From Dongia mobilis (GTDB lineage Bacteria; Pseudomonadota; Alphaproteobacteria; Dongiales; Dongiaceae), in assembly GCF_004363235.1 (NCBI RefSeq), contig NZ_SNYW01000011.1:1-64000 (forward strand): a stretch of DNA of 64,000 bases, given 5' to 3'. Every line of letters starts with the position of its first letter. Position 1 is the first letter of the stretch. A model generated the notes under the pieces. That model did no database searches. It was not told where the DNA came from and saw only the letters and a list, made by a program, of their open reading frames with translations. This document shows positions 43,854 to 52,352 of the stretch, piece by piece. The translations under genes were made by a program, and so were the position numbers.

Positions 43854-43948
43854 TTCTCATCCCCTGGCTTGGCCAGGGGATCCACGGGTTGCTTTCATCG
43901 GTTGCCGACAAACTCGTAGATGGCCCGCCTGAAGCGGGCCATGACAGG
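43854..43948. repeat. Dispersed palindromic intergenic repeat, copy 2
   Basis: The start forms the palindrome CCCCTGG-CTTGG-CCAGGGG (43861 on), and the end block at 43914-43948 is almost the same as in copy 1 (GATGGCCCGCCTGAAGCGG, then CCATGACAGG). It lies between purB and the cupin regulator, with no gene in it. Confidence 0.7.
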
Positions 43949-43967
43949 AGGCATGAAGCGCAAATCC

Positions 43968-44558
43968 TCAGTATAGCGGCGGGGTGAAGGCGAAAAGCGC
44001 CACGGTCCGGGCGGATTTCGAGGGATTGCTGAAGGTATGGGGGCGGCGGGGGTCGAAGGTCATGGCATCCCCCTCCTCCAGCAGCGTCTCCTGGCCGGCC
44101 ACCGTCATGACGAGGCGCCCCTCGATCACCATGACGAATTCCTCCTCGGCCGGGATGGCATAGAGTTCGTCGCCACCGGAGCCCCCCGGCCCCATCTCGC
44201 TCCAGACCACCTGGATGCGGCTGCGCGTCGAGGGCGAGAGCAGGTAGTCGTGCAGCCCCTTGCCGCCGAATTCGATGCGCCGACGCTTGGCCCGGCGCAC
44301 CACGGCGGTTTCCGTGCCCTCGAACAGGGCGCCGACCGGCATGCCGAGGGCATTGCAGATCGCCACCAGGGAAGCGACCGAGGGCGAGGCCAGATCGCGC
44401 TCGATCGAGGAGAGGTGCCCCTTGGTGAGGCCGACCCGGCCGGCGAGATCGTCGATGGAGAGACCGAGCTGGCGTCGCCTTTCGCGCAATTGCGGACCGA
44501 TCAGCGGCTTGGGCTGCGGTTCGCTGAGGAGTTTCGGGGGGACGGTCGGCTTGGCCAT
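43968..44558 (-). CDS. XRE-family regulator with C-terminal cupin
   Basis: The 196-residue protein has an N-terminal helix-turn-helix (LRERRRQLGLSIDDLAGRVG, then LTKGHLSSIERDLASPSVAS) and a C-terminal cupin sensor (YAIPAEEEFVMVIEGRLVMTV and TFDPRRPHTFSNPS). Proteins of this build regulate polyamine and amine catabolism; E. coli PuuR has the same build. It is divergent from the agmatinase-family gene, and a palindrome lies in between, so it is likely to control itself and that gene. Confidence 0.9.
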   Translation of the reverse strand: MAKPTVPPKLLSEPQPKPLIGPQLRERRRQLGLSIDDLAGRVGLTKGHLSSIERDLASPSVASLVAICNALGMPVGALFEGTETAVVRRAKRRRIEFGGKGLHDYLLSPSTRSRIQVVWSEMGPGGSGGDELYAIPAEEEFVMVIEGRLVMTVAGQETLLEEGDAMTFDPRRPHTFSNPSKSARTVALFAFTPPLY

Positions 44559-44580
44559 GTGTTCAGTATAGCCAAACTTA

Positions 44581-44593
44581 GTTGACTATCAAC
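44581..44593. promoter_or_regulatory. Palindromic operator candidate between the cupin regulator and the agmatinase-family gene
   Basis: GTTGA-CTA-TCAAC is a perfect 5-3-5 inverted repeat in the 96-base divergent spacer. It is embedded in TTAGTTGACTATCAACAAA. XRE-cupin regulators bind such short palindromes, so this is the natural candidate site. Confidence 0.55.
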
Positions 44594-44654
44594 AAACCTC
44601 GCGGAATCATCCGGGCAGCCATCACGCCAGCCACCCCATCCCAACGAGGCAGCC

Positions 44655-45683
44655 ATGACCGAGAAGCCCATCGCGCAACCGATTACCGATGCCGTCTATG
44701 CCGAACGCGCGAAGGAGATGGAGAACTGGTACTGGTGGGGGGTCCAGACCTTTTTCAAATGCGCCTTCAACCCGGATCCCGCCGCCTGCGACATCGCGCT
44801 GGTGGGGGTGCCGCATTCATCCGGCAACGGCTCGACCGAACGCGACCAGCATCTGGCCCCGCGCGCGATCCGCAATGCGTCCGGCTGGTATCGCCGGGCG
44901 CATCAGAAATTCCAGCTGCGCCCCTGGGATGCCTGCCGCATCAACGATATTGGCGACGTACCGCTGCCCGAAGCGATGGTCAACGACATCTGCGTCGACC
45001 ATATCGAGGAATTCTACAAGCGCCTCGACCTCGCCGGCACCAGGCCCGTCTCGATCGGCGGCGACCATTCCATCACCGGGCCGATCCTCCGCGCCCTCGG
45101 CGGCAAGGAAGGCCGCCTCTCTGGCGGCAGCAAGATCGCGCTCGTGCATTTCGACGCGCATCGCGACGATTACGAGCACCTGCCGCATTGGCTGGGCAGC
45201 CGGCGCTCGGCGGCGCATTGGGCGGCCTATACCATCCATGAGGAGATCGTCGACCCGGCGCATTCGATCCAGCTGGGCATGCGCGGCAACCCGATGAAGG
45301 CGAGGAAAGACCCGGCGCAAAGCGACATGGGTTACGAGATCATCCCGGCCGAGCACATCTTCGAGCGGGGCATGGAGGACGTGGGCAAGGCGATCCGCGC
45401 CCGCGTCGGCGACATGCCAGTCTATATCACCTTCGACCTCGACGTGCTCGACCCCTGCGACGCGCCGGGCGTTTCCAACCTGGAACCAGGCTATCGCGGC
45501 CTGCGCTCATACGAGGCGATCAAGCTGGTGCAGTCGCTGCGCGGCACCAATGTGATCGGCGGCGACATCGTCTGCATGATCCCCTCCAAGGACAACGAGA
45601 CGCATATCACGGCGATGAATTCGGTCGTCCTCATGTTCGAGATGCTGAGCCTGATCGCGGACCGGCATTTCCGGAAGGATTGA
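44655..45683 (+). CDS. Ureohydrolase family enzyme (agmatinase/guanidinobutyrase-like)
   Basis: The 342-residue enzyme belongs to the binuclear manganese ureohydrolases, which cut a guanidino group to release urea. The metal motifs are GGDHS (near 137), the second set AHRDD in HFDAHRDDYE (usually DAHxD), and YITFDLDVLDPC. Residues around SSGNGSTERDQHLAPRAIRNAS fit the family. The substrate cannot be set by sequence; agmatine or 4-guanidinobutyrate are likely. It is divergent from an amine-catabolism-type regulator. Confidence 0.88.
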   Translation: MTEKPIAQPITDAVYAERAKEMENWYWWGVQTFFKCAFNPDPAACDIALVGVPHSSGNGSTERDQHLAPRAIRNASGWYRRAHQKFQLRPWDACRINDIGDVPLPEAMVNDICVDHIEEFYKRLDLAGTRPVSIGGDHSITGPILRALGGKEGRLSGGSKIALVHFDAHRDDYEHLPHWLGSRRSAAHWAAYTIHEEIVDPAHSIQLGMRGNPMKARKDPAQSDMGYEIIPAEHIFERGMEDVGKAIRARVGDMPVYITFDLDVLDPCDAPGVSNLEPGYRGLRSYEAIKLVQSLRGTNVIGGDIVCMIPSKDNETHITAMNSVVLMFEMLSLIADRHFRKD

Positions 45684-45817
45684 GCCCTGCGCCCGGACGG
45701 GCGGCCATGTCGAAAAAGTACAACTGCCCTGCCGTGGCGGGCCTTCAAACGGCCGGGCGGACAGGCTAGCTTGGCGGCCAGTTTCCCACCGTCCAGCCAG
45801 AAATCGAGCCAGAGACC

Positions 45818-47785
45818 ATGAGCACCGCCCTGCCGCATCTGTTCGAGCCTTTCGAGATTCGCGGCTGCCGCATCAAGAACCGCATCTTCTCGACCGGCCA
45901 TGACACGACCATGCCGACTGACGGCACGCCCAACAAGCGTCTTGCCGCCTATCACGAGGCGCGGGCGGCGGGTGGTGCCGGGCTGATCATCATGCAGGTG
46001 GCGGGGGTGCATGAGACGGCGCGCTATACTTCGCATCTGATCATGGCGACGACGGATGATTGCATCCCGGGCTACCGCGACGTGGTGGCGGCCTGCAAGC
46101 CATACGGCACGCGCCTCTTCGGGCAGTTGTTCCATCCGGGCCGCGAGATCATGGAGAGCCAGGATGGTACCGCGCCGGTCGCCTTCGCCCCCTCGGCCGT
46201 GCCCAATGAGCGCTTCCACGTCATGCCGAAGCCGATGTCGAAGCGCATGATCCATGAGATCATCGATGGCTATGCCGCCGCCGCCCTGCGGCTGAAGAAA
46301 GGCGGGCTCGACGGCGTCGAGATCGTGGCGAGCCATGGCTATCTACCGGCGCAGTTCCTGAACGAACGCGTCAACCGGCGCGAGGATGAATATGGCGGCT
46401 CGTTCGAGAATCGCCTCCGCTTCCTGCGCGAGGTGTGCCAGGCGGTGCGCGACCGCGTCGGCGACGAGATGGTGGTCGGCATCCGCATCACCGGCGACGA
46501 GAAGGACCCGGAAGGCCTGCAGGAGAGCGAGAGCCTGGCCGCCATTGCCGCCCTCGATGGCGCGGTCGATTTCTTCAACGTGATCGCCGGCACCTCGGCC
46601 AGTTTCGGCGGTGCCGTGCATATCGCGCCCCCCATGGCGATCGCCAATGGCTATGTGGCGCCCTTCGCCGCCGCCGTGAAGCAGAAGGTAAAGGCGGCGG
46701 TGCTGGTGGCCGGGCGCATCAACCAGCCGCAGGACGCCGAGAAGATCCTAGCCAGCGGTGCCGCCGATTTGATCGGCATGACGCGCGCCATGATCTGCGA
46801 CCCCGACATGCCGAGGAAGGCCGAGGCGGGCAGGCTCGACGACATCCGCGCCTGCATCGCCTGCAACCAGGCCTGCATCGGGCATTTCCATCTCGGCTAT
46901 CCGATCTCCTGCATCCAGCATCCGGAAACGGGGCGCGAACTGACCTACGGCGCGCTGAAGCCCGCGGCGCGCAAGAAGAAGATCCTGATCGCCGGCGGCG
47001 GGCCCGCTGGCATGAAGGCCGCCGCCATCGCCGGCGCGCGCGGCCATGAAGTCATCCTGTGCGAGGCGTCCGAGCGCCTGGGCGGCCAGGCGCTGATCGC
47101 GCAATTGCTCCCCAGCCGCGCCGAGTTCGGCGGCATCGTCACCAACCTTGCGCGCGAGGTCGAGCGCGCCGGCGTCACGGTGCGGACGCGGACGACAGTC
47201 ACCCGCGCGCTGGTCGAGCAGGAAAAACCCGATGCCGTCATCATCGCGACCGGCGCCCGGCCGCGCCTTGCCGCGGAAGCCGGCATCGAGGGGGTCGAGG
47301 AAGGGTCCCATGTGGTCTCGGCCTGGGCGGCGATCCGGGACGAGGCCAATATCGGCCGCTCGGTCGTGATCGCCGATTGGCGCTGCGACTGGATCGGCCT
47401 CGGCCTCGCCGAGAAGCTGGCGCGCAATGGTTGCCATGTGCGCCTCTGCGTCGATGGCTATATGGCCGGGCAGCGCATCCACCAATATGTCCGCGACCAT
47501 TGGGTGGGCGAGCTGCACAAGCTCAATGTCGAGGTGGTGCCCTATGCCAGACTCTACGGCATCGACGGCGAGACGGTCTATTTCCAGCACGCGACCTCGG
47601 GCGAGCCGATCATCTTCGAGGGCGTCGACACGCTGGTCACCTCGCTCGGCCATCACCGCGTCGCCGGGCTGGAGGAGGAATTGGCCGACTGGCAGGGCGA
47701 GGTGCATGTGATCGGCGACAGTCTGACGCCGCGCACCGCCGAGGAAGCCGTGCTGGAAGGCCTCAAGGTGACGGCGGAGATCTGA
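45818..47785 (+). CDS. TMADH-type iron-sulfur flavoenzyme (NADH:flavin oxidoreductase)
   Basis: The 655-residue protein has an N-terminal old-yellow-enzyme barrel and C-terminal FAD/NAD domains. The 4Fe-4S motif is C-x2-C-x3-C-x11-C, beginning at C346 in CIACNQACIGHFHLG. The nucleotide motif is ILIAGGGPAGMKAAA near 388. Such enzymes oxidise dimethyl- or trimethylamine, or demethylate N-methylproline in betaine pathways. The betaine-type loci elsewhere in the window support a methylamine role, but the substrate is an inference. It is followed 10 bases later by the AbrB-family gene. Confidence 0.87.
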   Translation: MSTALPHLFEPFEIRGCRIKNRIFSTGHDTTMPTDGTPNKRLAAYHEARAAGGAGLIIMQVAGVHETARYTSHLIMATTDDCIPGYRDVVAACKPYGTRLFGQLFHPGREIMESQDGTAPVAFAPSAVPNERFHVMPKPMSKRMIHEIIDGYAAAALRLKKGGLDGVEIVASHGYLPAQFLNERVNRREDEYGGSFENRLRFLREVCQAVRDRVGDEMVVGIRITGDEKDPEGLQESESLAAIAALDGAVDFFNVIAGTSASFGGAVHIAPPMAIANGYVAPFAAAVKQKVKAAVLVAGRINQPQDAEKILASGAADLIGMTRAMICDPDMPRKAEAGRLDDIRACIACNQACIGHFHLGYPISCIQHPETGRELTYGALKPAARKKKILIAGGGPAGMKAAAIAGARGHEVILCEASERLGGQALIAQLLPSRAEFGGIVTNLAREVERAGVTVRTRTTVTRALVEQEKPDAVIIATGARPRLAAEAGIEGVEEGSHVVSAWAAIRDEANIGRSVVIADWRCDWIGLGLAEKLARNGCHVRLCVDGYMAGQRIHQYVRDHWVGELHKLNVEVVPYARLYGIDGETVYFQHATSGEPIIFEGVDTLVTSLGHHRVAGLEEELADWQGEVHVIGDSLTPRTAEEAVLEGLKVTAEI

Positions 47786-47795
47786 TTCCATCACG

Positions 47796-48851
47796 ATGCT
47801 GGCCAGTTTCACCCCGCCCTCGCGCGCGCATCTGCTCTGCCTCGTCATCGGCGCCGCTGGCGGATTCGTCTTCTACCTGCTGCACATGCCGCTGCCCTGG
47901 ATGCTGGGGGCGATGGCCTTCACCACATTGGCGGCGGTCTCGGGCGTGCGCATCGCGCTGATGCCGCGGGTGCGCATGGTCTTCGTCGCCGTGCTGGGCA
48001 TCATGCTGGGCAGCCAGTTCTCGCCCGCCATCCTCGACCATGTCGCGATGTGGCTGGTGAGCTTCCTGTGGCTGGGGCTCTATGTCGTGATCGCCACCTG
48101 GGCGGTGCGCTGGTTCTATGTGAAGATCGCGCGCTACGACCCGGTTACCGCCTATTTCGCGGCGGCCCCCGGCGGGCTCTCCGAGATGATCCTGGCTGGC
48201 AGCGCCTTCGGCGGGGACGAGGCGCGCATTTCGCTGGCCCATGGGGCCCGCATCCTGGTGGCGGTCTTCGCCCTTTCCTTCGGCTATCGCTGGTTCGGCG
48301 GTTATGCCCCCGGCGGCGCGCCGATGCTGGGAACCACCGCGCCGCTGGCGACCATCGACATCTTCTGGCTGGCCCTCGCCGGTTTCGCCGGCTATTTCGT
48401 GGCCCGGCTCATCCGCCTGCCGGCCCATGCCCTGGTCGGGCCGATGTTCCTCTCCGCCGCCCTGCATCTCGCCGGTGTGACCGAGTCCAAGCCGCCGCAG
48501 GAAGTGGTTGTCATCGCCCAGGTGGTGATCGGCTCGATGATCGGGGCGCGCTTCACCGGGCTCGCTTTCGGCCTGGTGCTGCGCGGCATCCTGCTGGCAG
48601 TCGGCGCCACCGCCCTGCTGCTGGGCCTCGCCGCCGCTTTCGGCCTCGCCGTCGCCTGGAGTGCGGGCCTGCCCTTCGCCTCGACCCTGCTCGCCTTCGC
48701 GCCGGGCGGCCTTGCCGAGATGAGCCTCATCGCGCTCGCGCTTGGCATCGACGCCGCCTATGTCTCCAGCCACCATGTGGTCAGGATCTTCATGATCATC
48801 GTGGCGGCGCCGCTGGTGTTCAGGTTACTGGGCGGCCGACGCAGCGGTTAG
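47796..48851 (+). CDS. AbrB family membrane protein (PF05145-like)
   Basis: The 351-residue protein has about ten membrane helices arranged as two similar halves. The halves carry the matching phrases FAAAPGGLSEM and FAPGGLAEM, typical of the PF05145 family, whose members are annotated as AbrB-like transporters or regulators of ammonia monooxygenase. Its real function is unclear. It lies just after the TMADH-like gene and its 3' end overlaps the Aas-like gene on the other strand by 27 bases. Confidence 0.85.
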   Translation: MLASFTPPSRAHLLCLVIGAAGGFVFYLLHMPLPWMLGAMAFTTLAAVSGVRIALMPRVRMVFVAVLGIMLGSQFSPAILDHVAMWLVSFLWLGLYVVIATWAVRWFYVKIARYDPVTAYFAAAPGGLSEMILAGSAFGGDEARISLAHGARILVAVFALSFGYRWFGGYAPGGAPMLGTTAPLATIDIFWLALAGFAGYFVARLIRLPAHALVGPMFLSAALHLAGVTESKPPQEVVVIAQVVIGSMIGARFTGLAFGLVLRGILLAVGATALLLGLAAAFGLAVAWSAGLPFASTLLAFAPGGLAEMSLIALALGIDAAYVSSHHVVRIFMIIVAAPLVFRLLGGRRSG

Positions 48852-51800
48852 CGCCATCGCCTTCAGGCGCTTGAGATCGGTCTTGCCGGTACCCAGCACC
48901 GGCAGTTCCTCGATGCGGTAGAGATCGGCGGCCTTGGGGATCCAGATTTTCGGCATCTCGCTCTCGTTGAGTTGGCGCCAGACCAATGCCGGCTCCAGTG
49001 GCTCTTCCGCCACATAGAAGCCGACCAGGCGTTCGCCCTTGGCGGCATCGGGCACGGCGGTGACATTGGCGCCACTGACGCCGGGGATGCGCAGCAGCGC
49101 CTCCTCGACCTTCAAATGCGGCACCATCTCGCCGCCGATCTTGGAGAAGCGCGACAGGCGGTCGGTGATGCGGATGAAGCCGTCATCATCCAGAAGGGCG
49201 ATATCGCCGGTGACATACCAGCCGTCGCGCAGGACCTCGGCGGTCTTTTCCGGGTTGTTGAGATAGCCCAGCATGCGGGCGGGACTTTTGAGGAGCAGCA
49301 GCCCCTCCTCGCCCGGCGCCTTCTCGGCGAAGGTGTCGGGATCGACGATACGCGCGGCCACGCCGGGGATGGGATGGCCGACCGTGCCCGGCTTGTGCCC
49401 CACCTGGCGGTCGGTGGCGGTGCCGTTGTCGAAATCGGGCACGTTGACGGCGACCACCGGTCCCATCTCCGTGGTGCCGTAGCCTTCCAGCATGTCGAGG
49501 CCGTATTTCTCCTTGAACTGGGCGGCGAAATCGGGGCGCAGCTTCTCGGCCCCCACCACGACATGGCGGAGGGTGGCGAAATCCTCCTTCGGCACCACGC
49601 GGTAATAGCCCTGGCAGAAGGTCGGCGTCGCGATCATGATGGTGGCGCGGTATTTCCTGACCATGCCGCCGATGGTCTTCGCATCCAGCGGATTGGGGTG
49701 ATAGACGGCGCCCAGCCCCACTACGAGGGGCAGGCAGAGGGTGCCGGTGAAGCCGAAGGAATGGAAGAAGGGGAGGACACCCATGATGCGGTCGTCCTTC
49801 TGCGCCCAGAGAATCTGGGCGAGCGCCTCCAGATTCGAGACCACATTGTGCTGCGAAAGCATGACGCCCTTGGGCTCACCTGTGGAACCGGAGGAGAACA
49901 TCACCGTGCAGAGATCGTCGACCTTTTGCCCGCGCGGGCCGATAAGGAGGGTGAGCAGGCTGGTCGGCGTCAGCATCGTCTTCAGATAGGCGACGAGGCG
50001 AGTCACCTTGGAAATGCCGCCGAGCAGGTCCTCGGCATAGATCATCTCCGGGCGTTCCTCCAGCTTGGCCTTGGCGAGGAAGGGCTTCGCCGTGACGATG
50101 GTCCTGATACCACATTGGCGGATGGCGGCTTCCATGGCCTCCGGCCCGATGGTGAAATTGAGATTGACCGGCACCTTGCCGGCCAGCAGCAGGCCCATGT
50201 TGACGAGGGCGGCACCGACCGAGCCCGGCAGCAGGACACCCACCATTTCCTCATTCGGCCGCTGGCGCTTGAACCAGTCGCTCAGGATTCTGGCCCCGGT
50301 GAGGGCCTGGCCGAAATTCATCTCGCGCCCGAGTGAATCCGCCATGGCGAAGCTGAACCAGCGCGCCTTCGCCGTCCGGATGAAGCGGTTGGCGACGAGG
50401 TCGTCCTTGCGGCGGCGGTGGCGGAAGGAATCGCCCGCCATCTCCAGCAATTTCTGCCGCACCTCGAAGGCCCTGGCGCTGGAGGGAAGCGGTTTTCCGA
50501 AGGTGATGGTGACCGGATAGAAGAAGCGGCTGGGCCATTTCCAGAAGAAACGCCCATCCTTGAAACTGAAGATCGAGCCCCAGACCTGGTCGAGATGGAC
50601 CGGGATCACCGGCGCCTCGATGCCCTCGCTGATCCGCTCGAAGCCGCGCTTGAAGGGCAGCATGTTGCCGGTGCGGGTGATCGCCCCCTCGGCGAAGATG
50701 CAGACCACATGCCCGCCTTCGAGCTCGGCCCGGGCGCGGCGGATCGGTTCCGCCACCTTGCCGCCGCCGGTCGGGATGGCGTGCATCTTCCGGAGGAACA
50801 GGCCGAGGCCGGGAATCTGGAAGAAGGGCGCATAGACCATGAAGCGCACGAAGCGCTGTACGCAGGAACCGACCAGCAGGCCGTCGATGAAGGAGAGATG
50901 GTTGCAGACCAGCAGCGCCGGGCCGTTGATCGGCACGTTCTCGGCACCGACGATGCGGATGCGGTAGATCGAATGGGTGAGCGACCAGAGCACGAAGCGG
51001 ATGAAGAAATCCGGAAGCAGCAGGAAGATATAGCCGGTGACCAGGAAGGAGAGCACGCCGCCGGCGAAGATCACCTGGTCCGGGGCGAAAGCCAGCAGGC
51101 TGCCGAAGACGTAGTTGGCAAGGGCCGCCAGCAGGATGGCGATGAAGTTGAGGACGTTGTTGGCGGCGATGACGCGGCCGCGATTGCTGGCCATGGATTT
51201 CTGCTGCAGCATCGCATTCAACGGCACCACGAAGAAGCCGCCGAAGAAGCCGAGCAGGCCGAGGCAAAGCGTGGCGCCCCAGGCGCTGTCCGCCGTCACC
51301 AGCAGCATGGCGAAAAGGCCCATGCCCACCGAGCCGATGGGCACCAGGCCCAGCTCGACCTTGTGGCCGGAGAGGCGGCCGGCAGCGATGCTGCCGACAC
51401 CGATGCCGATGGCGACCGCCGCCCAGAGCAGTCCGGTCTCGCCCTCGCCGAGGCCGAGGATCCGGGTCCCGTAGAGCGGGATCGAGATCTGCAGCAGGGC
51501 GCCCAGGAACCAGAACCAGGAAATACCGAGCACCGTCAGGAACAGGCGCCGGTTGCCGAACAGCTCGGCCAGGCCGCGGTCGATGCCGGCCAGCGGATCC
51601 CAGCTGAACGGCGCGCGGATGTTGGGCGCCGGTGTCCGGCCGATGCCGAAGCTCGCCGCCGTGCCGATGACGGCGATGGCAAGGACGATCGCGCCCAGCA
51701 CCGCCGGCTGGCCGCGCAGATCCTCGAACAATTGTCCCCCCGCCCAGGTGCCAAGGATGATGGCAAGGAAAGTGCTCATCTCGATAAGCGCATTGCCGCG

Positions 51801-52238
51801 GGAGAGATCGCGGTCGGGCAGCAATTCCGGCAGGCAGGAATACTTCGCCGGGCTGAACAGGGTCGATTGCAGCGCCATCAGGAACATGACGCCCATCATC
51901 AGCACGAGATCATTCAGCACGAAGGCGACGAAGCCGATGCCCATGGCGACGATCTCGATGCTTTTGGTGGCGATCAGCACGCTGCGCTTGGGGTGGCGGT
52001 CGGCCAGCTGCCCCGCATAACCCGAGAACAGGATATAGGGCAGCACGAAAAGGGCGGCGATGATGGAAAGGTAGGTGGTCGCGTCGAAGCCGTCCTGCTG
52101 GCTTCCCGCCATGGCGATAGCGAGAAACGTCACGATGAAGCGGTAGACGTTGTCGTTGAAGGCGCCGAGAAACTGGGTCAGCAGCATCCAGCGGAATCCC
52201 CGGTCGAGGATGAGCTGCCTGTAGGAACGGTCGTGCAT
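48825..52238 (-). CDS. Fused MFS - PlsC acyltransferase - acyl-ACP/CoA ligase (Aas-like)
   Basis: The 1137-residue protein has three parts. First is an MFS permease (1 to about 400; LTQFLGAFNDNVYRFIVTF) related to the lysophospholipid transporter LplT. Second is a glycerol-phosphate-type acyltransferase with HLSFID (about 445) and FAEGAITRTG. Third is an AMP-binding ligase with FSSGSTGEPKG (about 780) and GYGTTEMGP. Together these would import, acylate and activate for lysophospholipid repair, as with Aas plus LplT. The start at 52238 has GGGAGAAGG. The longer reading frame to 52616 is not used. It is tail-to-tail with the AbrB gene. Confidence 0.92.
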   Translation of the reverse strand: MHDRSYRQLILDRGFRWMLLTQFLGAFNDNVYRFIVTFLAIAMAGSQQDGFDATTYLSIIAALFVLPYILFSGYAGQLADRHPKRSVLIATKSIEIVAMGIGFVAFVLNDLVLMMGVMFLMALQSTLFSPAKYSCLPELLPDRDLSRGNALIEMSTFLAIILGTWAGGQLFEDLRGQPAVLGAIVLAIAVIGTAASFGIGRTPAPNIRAPFSWDPLAGIDRGLAELFGNRRLFLTVLGISWFWFLGALLQISIPLYGTRILGLGEGETGLLWAAVAIGIGVGSIAAGRLSGHKVELGLVPIGSVGMGLFAMLLVTADSAWGATLCLGLLGFFGGFFVVPLNAMLQQKSMASNRGRVIAANNVLNFIAILLAALANYVFGSLLAFAPDQVIFAGGVLSFLVTGYIFLLLPDFFIRFVLWSLTHSIYRIRIVGAENVPINGPALLVCNHLSFIDGLLVGSCVQRFVRFMVYAPFFQIPGLGLFLRKMHAIPTGGGKVAEPIRRARAELEGGHVVCIFAEGAITRTGNMLPFKRGFERISEGIEAPVIPVHLDQVWGSIFSFKDGRFFWKWPSRFFYPVTITFGKPLPSSARAFEVRQKLLEMAGDSFRHRRRKDDLVANRFIRTAKARWFSFAMADSLGREMNFGQALTGARILSDWFKRQRPNEEMVGVLLPGSVGAALVNMGLLLAGKVPVNLNFTIGPEAMEAAIRQCGIRTIVTAKPFLAKAKLEERPEMIYAEDLLGGISKVTRLVAYLKTMLTPTSLLTLLIGPRGQKVDDLCTVMFSSGSTGEPKGVMLSQHNVVSNLEALAQILWAQKDDRIMGVLPFFHSFGFTGTLCLPLVVGLGAVYHPNPLDAKTIGGMVRKYRATIMIATPTFCQGYYRVVPKEDFATLRHVVVGAEKLRPDFAAQFKEKYGLDMLEGYGTTEMGPVVAVNVPDFDNGTATDRQVGHKPGTVGHPIPGVAARIVDPDTFAEKAPGEEGLLLLKSPARMLGYLNNPEKTAEVLRDGWYVTGDIALLDDDGFIRITDRLSRFSKIGGEMVPHLKVEEALLRIPGVSGANVTAVPDAAKGERLVGFYVAEEPLEPALVWRQLNESEMPKIWIPKAADLYRIEELPVLGTGKTDLKRLKAMALTAASAAQ

Positions 52239-52352
52239 GTGGCGCCTTCTCCCTGTTATCCCAGCAAAATCGGGGGGAGCGGCGGGCAAGTCAAGCGGGC
52301 GCGCGGGAGACCCGTTCACAACCACCAATCGGGGCGCTAGAGTGACAACATC

